This document shows positions 1 through 11,018 of a DNA stretch of 64,000 bases, one piece after another; positions within the stretch are counted from its first letter, which is position 1; each line of letters opens with the position of its first letter. The position numbers were made by a program, and so were the translations under genes. Origin of the DNA: Cycas panzhihuaensis (Eukaryota; Cycadophyta); NCBI GenBank assembly GCA_023213395.1, contig CM041465.1, positions 156,681,741-156,745,740 of the forward strand. Reading direction: 5' to 3'. The notes below the pieces were generated by a model. It made no database searches. It was not told where the DNA came from and saw only the letters and a list, made by a program, of their open reading frames with translations.

Positions 1-717
1 CGTAACTCTTCACTTTATTAAGCAATATGTCTTATACATTCAATTCTAGAACATATCCTACATATGTTCCATCCATATACACAAGGTCTGTTACATGTGT
101 CCCAAACAGGGAATGTATCTGGAATGCATCTGCTAGATTCTCAATCCGTACCACTTTCCTTGGTATGCTAGCTGTCGTACTACTTCATCAATTAGAATAC
201 TTGGCTCTCACCCTTGAGAGAATAACATAAGGTTGAATCACTCACCCTTGAGAATATGCCATGTAATGAATAACTTAGCTCTCACCGCTAGAATGATCCT
301 CAAAAGTCTCCTTAAATATGTCCTTTTGATGCCTCTTGGTGAAGGGTTATGGCTCCCAGTCATAACCGTACCTTTTTGTCATCAAGGTACCCTTTCACTT
401 TAACACATGATTAAGTTTCCTTAATGGTGTCTTTACCGTTCGTATGTATGTCCACTGTGTTGACGTCATCACATCTAGGTGCCTTTGGGTCATATCTATC
501 CATACATACTTGGTTGTCAGCTAATGTACCGAAAACGATATGCACCCTGTGTTTTGTACCTGAAATGGTACGCACCTATCATACGTACCCAAAATGCTCC
601 TTTTCATGTCTTTTTCACCGTGTGTACCTCCATACGGTCCACACTTGCATTCCACAAGTCAGTACAAGCCTACATTCTATGTTCCACATAGCCTATGTGT
701 CAAAATATACCCCAACA
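1..717 (-). repeat. Partial gypsy LTR, minus strand, cut by window edge
   Basis: Read on the minus strand, this block aligns along its whole length with the LTRs at 11019-11926 and 16181-17061: the GTAC-rich start, the motif TGGGTCA, the paired segment around TTGGCTCTCACCCTTGAGAG near 200 and the AAGAGTTACG segment at base 1. The copy is clearly diverged. The LTR starts at 717 with TGTTGG, the canonical form of the TATTGG start seen in the other copies. About 210 bp of its 3' end lie outside the window. The flank right of 717 is not purine-rich on the minus strand, so this is either a 5' LTR of an element extending left or a solo LTR. Small ORFs within it are not genes. Confidence 0.82.
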
Positions 718-1609
718 CCCTTATGATATTATTGTTGTCTAGACATTATGATTATGAGTTAATGCTATCATACTATGTTTATGATATTTGTTCTATTGTT
801 CTTGAATATTCAATGATCTCTTTGAATATTTTAATAGAGAAATCCTTTTAAGGAAATTTTAAAGTCCAAATCATCTCTTTTCACTTTTGATCTTGGAGAT
901 AATGATCAACAAAAAGGATCAAACTAGAATATGGTCTCTTAGATATAGTTGCAACCGCTAACTTGAGGCAGCTCAAAATCCAAAGAACAGGAGATGATGG
1001 AACAATTGATTCCATGAAGATGCTACACATGAATGAAGAGCATATCAAGAGCCATTGTTGCAATCTAGAATTAACTAAAGATGAAGGTAGAGCTCACGAC
1101 ATTATCTTTAGGAAGATACCTAGATTCAAGCATTGCAAGTTCAAAGCAACGTCTCATGTCAAGTCATGTGTCAGTTTTTTGTTAATCCTTAATACTTAGT
1201 GTTATGATGTTATGTTAGTCTTTAGTATTCAATTTTTTGTTGTCTTGACATTAAACATTAAGGCAGGGTGTTAAGAGTTAATGTTTAATGTGTTTAGGTG
1301 AATGTTATGTCTAAGGGTTATTAATGTTGTAGTCCTAAAGGGGCATTGTGTCATGGTCTATAGATTAGTATTATCGTCAAAGGTATAATAGGGGTGTTGT
1401 GTTAAGTCATTAAGCATACTTATGCACATCTTTATGTAACACCTAATTAGTAGGTGAAGAGGTTGCCAATTATGGTTGGAGGAGTTAGAAGTAGACACAA
1501 GTATAAATATGTATTCATCTCCATTCAATAAGATTAACATAGTAGATTTGATACTCATGTTTCTTACAGTTCCATACATAATACAATGGGTGTGCAACCC
1601 TTTGCAACA
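718..1609 (+). mobile_element. Remnant of a non-autonomous LTR element (same family as 33306-37993)
   Basis: Bases 718 to about 835 match the 3' half of the LTR of the element at 33306-37993. Bases about 850-1268 match the 3' end of that element's internal region. Bases 1269-1609 form a second LTR starting TGTTAAGAG and ending TTTGCAACA, preceded by a purine-rich tract (GGCAGGG). The 5' LTR was truncated where the gypsy LTR at 1-717 landed, and its internal 5' portion is missing. The 3' LTR is similar to its relative only over the first part, so this is a different subfamily. Confidence 0.65.
963..1199 (+). pseudogene. 3' end of the ORF of the 718-1609 element
   Basis: A 78-codon open stretch whose translation resembles the minus-strand reading frame at 33682-34023 in the related element: both have a basic segment rich in Lys, Arg and His, a Glu/Asp-rich part, then a phased pattern (DIIFRKIPRFKHCKFK here, DIVFKTIQRSRRYKFK there). 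Similarity that is stronger in protein than in DNA suggests it was once coding. No catalytic motif is visible and the function is unknown. Confidence 0.45.
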
Positions 1610-2469
1610 TTGTCGGAATTCTCCTCCAAATTAATTTTGACAATTGTCATTACCAATGTTGTGCAAGCTACCTTTGAGATGAAGTTACGACCATGACTAC
1701 CAGAAAGAGATGGCAATGTACTCATTGATGTACAAATCTGAATCTACTCTTAGATGTGTTGTATTGACTTGTACAAATTGGGCTATGCTAATGCAAGGGT
1801 ATATTTTTCCATTCATGATGAAATAATAATTATGTCCATGAAGTTGTTTTTCAACATTAAACAAAGTAGAATTATGGCCATGCACACCAATAATAAGCAT
1901 ATCTTGTGACTTCACTCTTGTGGGTTGTGACATATAGTATTGGAGCTTTGGTTTTGGTGAAGTTATGTACAACAAACAAAATTCATTGATATAGCTAAAA
2001 AAATGGAAAAATTGAATGTGCTCTAGCTCCACAATGGAGATGGAACTAAGCAATGATTCAAAGGGGAGATTCAAAGTAGCCACCATCTTGAGAAACAGGG
2101 GAAATCTCCCTCAAAGGCTTCAAAGGCCCAACAGTTCACCCTCCAATTATGAAAGGTGCATCAAAGAAGGAAAGAAATGTAGCTTGAAGAAGTCAAAGTT
2201 GATTCCAAAGTGCAATCCCCAGAATCTTTAGTAGGGACAAGTTCAGTTGGCTCGCATTTTTCCCTAAATCCAAAAGATTGGTCTCCCATTAATGAGATGA
2301 CACTCTTGGAGAAATCCTAACAACTAAAGAGTATTCAACTTACCAGTCTTGAATGAACACAATACCACTTCAGATTTTCTTGCTTGGCTCAAAGAACAAG
2401 CAAGCCAACAAATGGTGGGATGGGTTAAGATTCAAATAAAGAATGGACTTAGGAAAGAAGCCTCAACTT
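1610..2469 (+). other. Unassigned old sequence with a degenerate plus-strand frame
   Basis: No LTR boundary or known domain is recognised here. From about 2016 there is an open stretch of 71 codons, and the last about 120 bases before the element at 2470 read open in one frame (ending IQIKNGLRKEAST). An open frame continues on the other side of that insertion at 3183. It may be a decayed transposon or host coding region; I cannot name it. Confidence 0.3.
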
Positions 2470-2707
2470 TGTTAGAATATAATGTCTAATTCTTTGTATA
2501 TTAATGCATTATGACTAATAACTTAACTGTAACATTTAATGTAAGTCATATAACATAGATGTAACTTATTATGTTAGTCTTGCCTCTAACCCTAACATGT
2601 TATTAAAGGCTTCTTGTATAAATATGTACTTTTACCTCTCAATGTAATCAAGAGAGTTCATTATTCTTCTATGAGTTGTGATTCTCCCTGGCTCTTCTGA
2701 TCTAACA
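2470..2707 (+). repeat. 5' LTR of the 713-bp copia
   Basis: Begins TGTTAGAATA and ends TCTAACA directly before the tRNA-Met-type primer site. A TATAAATA box lies at 2617-2624, so the promoter architecture is still visible. Confidence 0.88.
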
Positions 2708-2728
2708 TGGTATCAGAGCACCATTCAA

Positions 2729-2933
2729 ATGACCAAGAATCTAGTTTTTCATGCTCGCGCAAAGCACATCGAAGTTCATCATCACTTCATCTAGGAGAAG
2801 GCAAACAAAGGGTAAATCAAATTATTCTATTGTCCCAACTCTGAGCAACTTGCAGATATTTTCACCAAACCTCTCTCTAAGGATAAGATTCTATACCCTA
2901 GAGACAAAATTGGAATGAAAGAAAAGGATTAAA
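2729..2933 (+). pseudogene. Copia RNase H C-terminal tail
   Basis: Between primer site and polypurine tract the frame reads the copia RNase H tail: [20 protein letters not shown], a stop, then EQLADIFTKPLSKDK. The same block closes pol in the complete copias of this window (for example at 38179-38373 and 59020-59200). Two in-frame stops are present. Because the tail joins the primer site directly, the deletion removed everything from the leader to the end of RNase H. Confidence 0.85.
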
Positions 2934-2945
2934 CATTAAGAGGGA

Positions 2946-3182
2946 TGTTAGAATAAACATCTAATCTTTTGTATATTAATGTATTATGACTAATAACTTA
3001 ACTGTAATATTTAATGCAAGTTATCTAACATAGATGTAACTTATTATGTTAGTCTTGCCTCTAACCCTAACATGTTATTAGAGGCTTCTTGTATAAATAC
3101 GTACTTTTACATCTCAATGTAATCAAGAGAGTTCATTATTCTTCTGTGAGTTGTGATTCTCTTTGGCTCTTCTGATCTAACA
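2946..3182 (+). repeat. 3' LTR of the 713-bp copia
   Basis: A direct repeat of 2470-2707 with few substitutions, starting TGTTAGAATAAAC after the polypurine tract and ending GATCTAACA. Confidence 0.88.
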
Positions 3183-3577
3183 TATATGAGAACAGTTCAA
3201 GCAATTGATGTGCTTTCATTATTCACCCAAAGATGGTATAGAAGAGGCATAGACCCAATTGCTATGATCACAACAAGTACACTAAGTAAGAGATTGTAAC
3301 TCCAACATTAAGGAGTTCTTTGCTCGGCTACCACTGATGCCCATTTTTTGAACTTCTACCAATATAAGGCAGATTTTAGACTAGGAAGAAAGGTAAAAAT
3401 TCCAAGAGGAATAACTCTCTATAAGGGCAAAAGGATGGATGGAAAAAGTCACACGCTTCATTTGTAGGCAAGGACATCTTACTTATAATTGACATTGAAT
3501 GCCCATTGTCCCAACTAGTAAAAACATAAAATAACATAACTATCTATGTTCATTACAAAAGACTTCATTGTATACAT

Positions 3578-3627
<50 letters not shown>

Positions 3628-3753
3628 TTAAGCTCACACACATAAGCAATCAAGATAAGAGTGTATTGTAGACAATTCAACCATGAATGGAGAGGTGCAA
3701 ATATGTGGCTTAAATACCACTATAGGGAACCCTCCCACACTTTGCCCCTAGTA
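3183..3753 (+). other. Continuation of unassigned sequence, with microsatellite
   Basis: The first about 110 bases are open (YMRTVQAIDVLSLFTQRWYR and on) and may continue the frame broken by the insertion at 2470. Around 3440-3490 a degenerate Cys/His segment (FICRQGHLTYN) recalls a zinc knuckle but the spacing is one residue short. The right part is non-coding. Confidence 0.25.
3588..3628. repeat. (CA)n(TA)n microsatellite
   Basis: About eleven CA units are followed directly by about nine TA units, a compound dinucleotide repeat. Confidence 0.95.
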
Positions 3754-3758
3754 ATCCA

Positions 3759-3983
3759 TGTTAAAAAACAACATGAATAGAAGAAGCCTTTTTCTCATTA
3801 ATGGTTAGTGAGAGTGTCTCACACATATAAATACATTAGGTTTCTAAGAGAGATCCAATACATGTAGGCCAAGTGTTGATTTAAGATTAAGGGGGATCAT
3901 GACACATAACCCTTAATTTTTACTTAAGAGACCCAAGTGTACTTTATGAATAAAACACTAGATAGAACATTAATATTTCAACA
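3759..3983 (-). repeat. 3' LTR of the 3759-8926 copia
   Basis: On the minus strand it begins TGTTGAAATATTAATG after the polypurine tract and ends TTTTTTAACA; flanked on the outside by ATCCA. Confidence 0.93.
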
Positions 3984-4029
3984 CCCTCTCTTAATGTTTT
4001 ATCCTTTGTTTTTATTCGATTGATTCTGA

Positions 4030-7000
4030 GGACCTTCGAATTTGTCCTTTGGCAAAGGCTTTGTAAAAATATCTACAAGTTGTTGCTCATTACTGTAGTA
4101 TTATAGATCTATCTCCTTAGCTTGAACTTTCTCTTTGATGAAATGGTGATGCACTTCTATGTGCTTTGTTCTTACATAAAAGATAGGATTTTTTGTCAAC
4201 CTGATAACACTTTGAATATCACAAAAGACTAAGGTCACTTTAGAACACCCTTGATTTAAATCCTTGAGCAATTGCCTTAACCAAACAACTTCATAGGTTG
4301 CATTTACTACAACCTTCTATTCTGCTTCTATTGATGATAGGGCCATAGTTGGCTGTTTTTTTTTGCTCCAAGATGTAATAGTTGATCCTAGGGTGAAGCA
4401 GTATCCTGATGTCGATTTCCTTTCTTGATGTTCTCCTACCCAAGCTGAATCACTGTACCCTATCAATTTTAGTTTAGCAGCCATAGTATAGCTCAATCTT
4501 AGATCCAATGTGCCTTTGATATATCATAGGATTCTTTTGGTCGTATTCCAATGAGAGACCTTGGGAGCATGCATGTATCTAGAAACTATCCCTACAGAGT
4601 ATGATATATTTGGTTTGGGAGTCATTAAGTAAATAAGACTTCCAACCAATTGTTAGTAAAATGTTTCACTTACTTCTTGATTATCTTCATCTGATATTAG
4701 AATACATTCTATTTCCGTAGGTGTGGCACATAGGTTACAATCTTCCATATTAAATATTTTTAGAAGATTCATGGCATATTTTGATTGTGAGATGAAGATA
4801 GCATTTGTTTCTTGATTCACTTCAATGCCAAGATAGTATGAAGTGGGCCCATGTCTGTGATCTCAAAATTGCTTTCCATATGCATCTTTACCCATTTGAT
4901 CGTTTCATGATCACTACCTGTAACAATCATATCATCTACATATACAGCAATTATAGTGATTAAGGCATCTTCTTGATTTGTAGGATATAGGCTTGGATCA
5001 AACTCACACTTGTTGAACCCTTTTTTCTTGAGATGACAGTCTAATTTTGCATACTAGGTCTGCAATGTCTGTTTTAAGTCATATAATGTGTTTTACAATT
5101 TGCAGACCATATGTTCCTCTTCTTTCCTTGTATATCCTAGACGTTGCTCCATATACACTTTGTCGTCCAAATCACCATTTAGAAAGGTACCTTTTACATC
5201 AAGCTCCACAATTTTCCATCCATATTAAGCTGCCATGGCTATAATAGTACAAATCGTTATCATTTTTGCTACTAAGGCAAATGTTTCCTCATAGTCAATG
5301 CTTGCAGTCTAGGTGTATCGTTTTGCCACCAGCCTAGCTTTAAATTTCTCGATGTTGCCTTGTATCTTTCCTTTATCTTGTAAACCTATTTGTACCCCAC
5401 AATTGGTTTATCTTTTGGAGGAGGAGCGAGTTCCCAAGTATTATTTTGATTTCAGGCAAGCATTTCTTTATCCATAGCCTCCTGCCATTCTAGATTTTCA
5501 CGGGCTTCTTCATAATTTTGAGGTTCAATTGAATAGACCAAGGCTTGAGGCCCTTGAGACCTTGTTCTCTGCTAAAAAATGTCTCCTTTTGATTCTCCCA
5601 TAGCCTTTAGATACCACTTAGGCAATCTTTGTTCAGTTTGGATAATGTCTCTTTGTCATTCTCTTGGAGAATCATTTTCCTATTCTCTTACCTCTTGAGA
5701 ATTATTGTTTGAGACATTTTTCTCTTGAGATGTTGCCTCTTTATTAGGAATTCCCATTGTTTCTTCCTGAATTATGTTTCCTTTTGATGTACTTGCTTGT
5801 TCATTTTCTGTCGAGGTCTCATCAAAAGTGACACCTTTGTTGACATAAATTTTGTTTGTTCGTGGATCTATACACCTATATGCTTTGGATTTGTTACTAT
5901 ATCCGATCATAATACATTTAATGCTTTTGTCATCCAATTTAGACCTCTTTTGATCAAGGAATATGTACACAGGTAATGCTCCCAAAAACTCTAAGATGAC
6001 TCACATCAAGTTTTCTACCTGACCAGGCTTCTTCTAGAGTGAGTTTCTCAGGAGTTTTTGTGGGGTTTCTATTTATAAGATATACAACTATGTTAACAAC
6101 TTTGGCCTCATATGTATTGGATACTCCCCTTTCTTTTTATTATACACCTAGCCATTTCAGTTATGGTTCTATTTATTCTTTCCATTACTTTGTTTGATTG
6201 TGGAGTATAGGGACTAGTATGTTGCCTACAAATACCATGCATCTTACAAAAATGGAAGAAATCATTTGATATATATTCCCCTCCTCCATCTGTCCTAAGA
6301 ATTTTGATTTTATGTCCAGTTTCTAATTCAACCTAGGCTTTGAATTCGTTAAAAATATCAAAGACTTCTAATTTATTAAAAATAAAAAACACCCAAGTCT
6401 TCTTGCTAAAGTCATCTATGAAGGTAAGAAAATGCCTAGCCCCATTAATAGAATTTGGTATGATTGGTCCACATATATCATTGTGTATCAATTCCAATTT
6501 TTCTCGTACTTTCTAGGTACTTCCTTGAAACTGGCATTTGTGTTGCTTTCCCAGGTAATCCATCTACCATATTCAATCCTTTTAGCATTTCTAGTCTATC
6601 ATTTGCAATATGTCCATATTGGGAATGCTATATTTCATTATTAGAGTTGCAAAGAGCAAGAGACTATATGAGAAGAGAATGAATAGGAGGAGATTTAATA
6701 GGAGTAGAGACTAACTTATAAAGATTATCTATCTCTATCCCTTCCATGATTACAATGCCATTTTACTTCATATCACAAATGTAACATTTGCCATCTTTAT
6801 CAAAAATGACATGAAGTTTTTCTTTCTTAGTTGAGATACAGAAAGAAGGTTTTTCTTTAACCCAGGGACAAATAGAACATTACCAATCTTTTTGACTTTC
6901 TCATTGATCCTTATTGCTATGGTTCCTTCACCTTTTATGCATAAAGGTAAGTTGTCTCTAAGTTATATTGCCTTGCCGAAAAGATACGGATGAAGAGTTT

Positions 7001-7150
7001 CAAACTAGCCTTTTTTTCCTGTCATGTGATTTGAGGCTCCAGAGTCTATAAACCAATCCTTGTTGTTTTAGACACAAGAGGCTAGAGTAGTAACAAAGGT
7101 CATTTCTTCTTCCTCTACTTTCATTTGCTCATTACTATAGTTACTTTCAA
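4030..7150 (-). pseudogene. Copia pol relic (protease end, integrase, RT, RNase H)
   Basis: Minus-strand frames show, in order: the protease active site DWFIDSGASNHMTG near 7022-7065, with the D-S-G-A triad intact; integrase remnants with the third acidic residue in VMERINRT near 6185; the post-integrase block SKAYRCIDPRTNKIYVNKG near 5870-5910; RT with the catalytic motif AVYVDDMIVTGSD near 4900-4950; and RNase H with [20 protein letters not shown] and LSSIEAE between 4317 and 4470. The frame ends near 4030 just before the polypurine tract. Frames change repeatedly and stops are frequent, so only fragments are open. Copia pol normally gives one polyprotein that copies and integrates the element; this one cannot. 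Confidence 0.88.
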
Positions 7151-8028
7151 CTTGCTTTCCTCTATAGATCTCTAATCCTTTTTATGGGAAGTTGCTGGGC
7201 AAATGTCCAGGTCATCCACAATGATAACAGGTTTGAGTATCTATTGATCTACAATTGCTGGCAAGATATCCCTATCTTCCATAGTGATAACTAATTCGAG
7301 TATTCATTGATCTACCTCTTGTATCTGTTGATCTTTCTCTTGTGCACCTCCCTCTATCTCTTGAAATGCTTTTGAATTCTCCCCATTCTCCAATCCTCAG
7401 TCTAGAGATGAAAGCTTTTTTTATTTTAGTTTCTTCTTCATATCTTTTTATTCTTTGTTCTTGTTGTAGTAAATGTCCACACAAAGTATCAAAGGACATA
7501 CTCCCAACCTGTCCTCCTGTAGTGAGAGTATTGACAAGATTATCAAATGATTTTGGAAACTTGTTGAGGGAGAGATGAACAAGTTTTGTATTGGACACAA
7601 TTTCCCCAACAGAAGCCGAACTATTTTTTACTTCCACAACTTTGGTGATGAATTCTGAGACTGGTTCTTCTTCCTTCAGATGTAGCTAATATAATTGTTT
7701 TTTTAAGATGACTATTCTGGCTTCTTCTTTTTTTTTTTTAACTATATAAGGAGGCTAGGATCTTCTAGGCTTCTATAAAAGAAGATGCCTCACTAATGTG
7801 AGTCAATAGAGATCTCCTACAAATAGGGTGATTGCTACATGAGCATGTCTATCCCTTTGTTTCCAATTTGCAAGTTTGACAGCATCAGTGGCATCTAGAT
7901 TTGCTTCTTTTCTAGTGACAAGGTTGCAGGCATTTTTAACAACTAAAAGGCCCTTCGTTTAAATTCTCTAGGCACTATAGTTCTGACCCGTTAATTTGTC
8001 AAAGTCTGCCAAGGAGTAATAGAAGCCA
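7150..8028 (-). pseudogene. Copia gag relic with two decayed zinc knuckles
   Basis: The start ATG is at 8028-8026 (MASIT, as in the other copias here). The UBN2-type gag core is open at 7272-7637 (FPKSFDNLVNTLTTGG; GHLLQQEQRIKRYEEE), followed by an Arg/Ser-rich linker. The first knuckle near 7255-7300 has lost Cys residues (SYHYGR). The second near 7197-7233 keeps CYHCG but carries a stop before PGH. Gag packages element RNA; this copy is broken. Confidence 0.85.
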
Positions 8029-8247
8029 TTTTGATGAGAGAAAGGGGAAGAGACTGAGTAAGAAGTTGTTTTGTACCATAAATAGACCAGAACCGTGTAG
8101 TTGTACAAAAGAAGTATAGTTGTATGGTCACCAAAAAAAAAACTCTCCTAAATTAAATATCTTTGTAGTGTCTTTCCAAATCTACAGTTGATTTTTCAAA
8201 CAAACTTGTAGTTTATCCAGAGTTAGCTCAAAAGGTAGAAGGGTGGC

Positions 8248-8255
8248 TAGGGTTT
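8248..8255 (-). promoter_or_regulatory. Telo-box-like AAACCCTA in the copia leader
   Basis: The minus strand reads AAACCCTAGCCACCC, about 220 bases upstream of the gag ATG. The same core occurs at a similar distance in four other copias of the window. Telo-boxes are known plant cis-elements; a role here is inference. Confidence 0.5.
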
Positions 8256-8701
8256 AAGATGTTTTTCTGCTCATATCTTAAAAAAACTCAAAATACCCTA
8301 CACATTTGAGATTTTAAGATGAAGAGTTCAAGACCAAATTTAAGCACTAAAACAAAATGTTTTGAGAGAAATCAACAGAGGAAGGTTAAAACCCATGCCC
8401 ACTTTTTTTTCCAGTTTCTTTCTCATAAAGACTAAATCTAAAGACGATTGTTTAGAACAGTAAAATCCCCATAGAAGGGTGCCCAAGTTGGTAAATTTCC
8501 ATCATGATCTGAGCACTTCAATTTTTTCTATACAGGGTTGTATGAATCCGTACAAGAAGTCATAAGCAGTCTATATAATGTCTTTATGGTTTAGACACTT
8601 AGTAGATGATGAAAAGATTTTCTCTTCAAGTTTCTTCAAAGATTTGAAAACTTTTTAAATCAATCTTGCTAGGATACCTTATCAAACCTGCTCAAATACC
8701 A

Positions 8702-8926
8702 TGTTAAAAAACAACACGAACAAAAGAAGCCTTTTTCTCATTAATGATTGGTGAGAGTCTCTTACACATATAAATACATAAGGTTTACAAGAGAGATCTA
8801 GTATATGCAGGCCAAGTGTCAATTTAAGACCAAAGGGGAGTCATGACACATAATCCTTAATTTTACTTACAAAACCCAAGTGTACTTTATGAATAAAACA
8901 TAGGATAGAACATTAATATTTCAACA
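8702..8926 (-). repeat. 5' LTR of the 3759-8926 copia
   Basis: A direct repeat of 3759-3983, adjoining the primer site at 8687-8701 and the target duplication ATCCA at 8927-8931. Confidence 0.93.
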
Positions 8927-8931
8927 ATCCA

Positions 8932-10200
8932 TGGTTGGAATTCAGTGGCCACTCCCTTATGTTACCATTTCCACCCCATGGAATGTCCTAATCCATCAAG
9001 CAGCAACCCCCATCAATGTTGTTGTGAAAGCAGTGCCAAGGTCTCATTTTTTGACAATTTGACTAGTCCATTAATTTTCTGTTAGATTCAGTCACTCTAC
9101 GAGGCCAATCTTGAGCATCTTTGGTACCTCTTGTACCTAGTTCTCTTCAACCCACCAACCAAGGTAAATGTCTAAGATGGTGTGATAAAAATTAAGAACA
9201 CATCTCAATTTCATAGATAAGTGGTCAACACTTTTGGGGCCTTGCTCATCTTCCCAACCGAAGGTACCTTCAATCTTGGAGACTAGTCCATCAAAACTCC
9301 ACATGAATCTAGTTCATCAAATCCCAAAAGCCAAAGGCCTTCTAGTTGTTCAAGGAAGCATGCCCAAATCATTAGCTTTCTTTCATCCATGGCCTCCAAA
9401 CATGCACATATCTCCATAAATGAAATGGCAAAAAATAGTAATCAAGCATAATACATAATAGGCCCATTTTCCCTATTTATTGTTTCATCATGCAAGCATA
9501 AAGTAAATCATGCATATGAATTCTTAAACCATAAAAAGACATGCATACTTTCTACCATTAATATTTCATTAAAATTATGCATAATTACAAGAGGGATAGC
9601 AAACACATTTATGTTATTAAACTAAAATACAAGAAGAATGATATGATAGAAGAATAGATCTAGTTTATCATTGTGTTAAGGGGTTTACTATGGACAACAA
9701 ATTATAAATTATGAGAACAATTTTTGCGACAAAATTTAAAGTTATTTGAGGATAGACATAACACAAGATCTTAGCTTTAGATTCCCCATAGAAAATAGAC
9801 TTTAGCCACAAAAGCTTTTTCATGGTATAAGTAACTATTTATTTTGGTTTTTTGATAAAGTTTAGCATTTGAAGTTATACAATTTGTGTATATAGTCACA
9901 TGGCCTACATATGCAACCATATTACCTAGGGTACAATTGTCATGCATGATAACCCTATAAACTTGCATGACAATTGTACAACTTGGCATCATGACATTGG
10001 TATGGCTCCATTATGAAACCATATGGCCCATTATACTTGTGATCTTCCAAACCTTAGAGGTAGTTCTATAATCTTCCACAAATACACATGTATTGTTGTT
10101 GACTACTACTTGGCCCATTTGCATCCTAAAACTGCTCGATAAGGTAGCCATCTCATGTGCTCTTACTCTTTGATGTTGATTGCACTTAGGTCATTTACAA
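8932..10200. other. Unassigned sequence without a supported gene
   Basis: AT-rich from about 9430 onward. Short ORFs (9234-9419 plus; 9777-9992 minus) show no domain, repeat or compositional support. It is the left flank of the old host sequence into which the 3759-8926 copia inserted. Confidence 0.4.
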
Positions 10201-10640
10201 CATACATAGCAACTTTGCAACATTCATCACATATACAACATTCTCAATTATCATACAAGCAACCAATCGAAAATCATATAGAATATAGAAGATGTTCCTC
10301 TTAACTTGTTTATTTCATTAATCTACATTGAATACACATGCTAGATTGTTGCATTACTTTCATTGTTTAGCTCTCACTCTTGAGAGTACAGCATATGGGC
10401 CAATCACTTGGCTTTCACCCTTAAGAACATGCCATATGATCCGATCCTCTAACTCGGTTCTCACCATTGAACCAATAGGAGAAATGACCCATTTATACTA
10501 TTTTACATAGCCAAGAACCTAAAAGGGCATGACTTTACGATCATATCTTTTGACTTTTCATAACATAAAATCCTAATCAATGATAATCAAGTGCCTCTTT
10601 GTATGTCTGTACGATCAGTCTTTAGAAGCTTTGACATAGA
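10200..10640 (-). repeat. Diverged gypsy LTR fragment (family of 11019-11926)
   Basis: Bases about 10320-10470 align with about 150-300 of the LTR at 1-717: the segment ACACATGCTAGATTGTTG, two copies of a CTCTCAC-CTTGAGAG-like motif, GCCATATGAT and GGTTCTCACC. Identity is low and the ends are not defined. Confidence 0.45.
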
Positions 10641-11018
10641 ATTGTCCTCTCTAACACATTTTCCATACCAAAGCCATCCATTATTGTTAGAACTCTTCCA
10701 AAATTGTCCCACTGTATGAAGAGAATCATTCCCCAGAGCTTATTCTTTGACTTGCAACCATCCCAGGCATTCCATAATTGTTCCAAAAGTGTTCTTCATT
10801 GGATATTCACTTACTTGCATTGATTTTGCATTGGATCTTTTGTCAAAGCCATTCCTAGAAATGTTCTTGATCATTCCCAAGCATCCTGGTACCAATTTCT
10901 CTACATACATCTATTCAGGGATTCGAAAAATGTTTCAAGCATCCTTGCTTAACGTCACCAAAATCCCACTTGTTGCTTTGCTAAGAGAAAAAAATTGTTT
11001 TCAATGGTAGGTCACCTT
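10600..11018 (-). pseudogene. Old minus-strand frame, downstream piece
   Basis: Left of the gypsy element at 11019 the minus strand reads open with few stops (LVPGCLGMIKNISRNGFDKR, then SMQVSEYPMKNTFGTIMECL). Both TSD copies (11014-11018 and 17062-17066, ACCTT) place this directly next to 17062-17129 before insertion, so it belongs to the same host sequence as the frame at 29857-30860. No domain is recognised. Confidence 0.35.

Larger units (their letters stand above)
2470..3182 (+). mobile_element. 713-bp internally deleted copia element with two LTRs
   Basis: Two direct LTRs (2470-2707, 238 bp; 2946-3182, 237 bp) start TGTTAGAATA and end CTAACA. The primer binding site TGGTATCAGAGCACC at 2708-2722 fits initiator tRNA-Met. 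The polypurine tract is AAGAGGGA at 2938-2945. Only 238 bp lie between the LTRs, so gag, protease, integrase, RT and most of RNase H are gone. The LTRs are nearly identical in sequence. The 5-bp flanks (AACTT and TATAT) do not match, so no target duplication is visible. Confidence 0.88.
3759..8926 (-). mobile_element. Complete Ty1/copia retrotransposon, minus strand, 5.17 kb
   Basis: Two 225-bp LTRs (3759-3983 and 8702-8926) enclose gag and pol in copia order on the minus strand. The 5-bp duplication ATCCA lies at 3754-3758 and 8927-8931. The primer site on the minus strand is TGGTATTTGAGCAGG (8687-8701). The polypurine tract CATTAAGAGGG borders the 3' LTR at 3984-3994. Domains in order: gag with two zinc knuckles, protease, integrase, RT, RNase H. 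Many stops and frameshifts make it inactive. Confidence 0.95.

Noticed and set aside
27-851. Four short plus-strand ORFs in the first 850 bases
   Set aside because: They lie in a minus-strand gypsy LTR and an LTR remnant, overlap in different frames and have no domain.
3440-3490. Zinc-knuckle domain
   Set aside because: Spacing between Cys and His is one residue short and stops interrupt it, so similarity is too weak.
3588-3628. Compound microsatellite as a possible functional element
   Set aside because: An ordinary CA/TA repeat; nothing indicates function.
6432-6682. Hydrophobic plus-strand ORFs that look like small membrane proteins
   Set aside because: They are antisense to the integrase relic of the minus-strand copia; composition follows from the complement of Lys/Glu-rich coding sequence.
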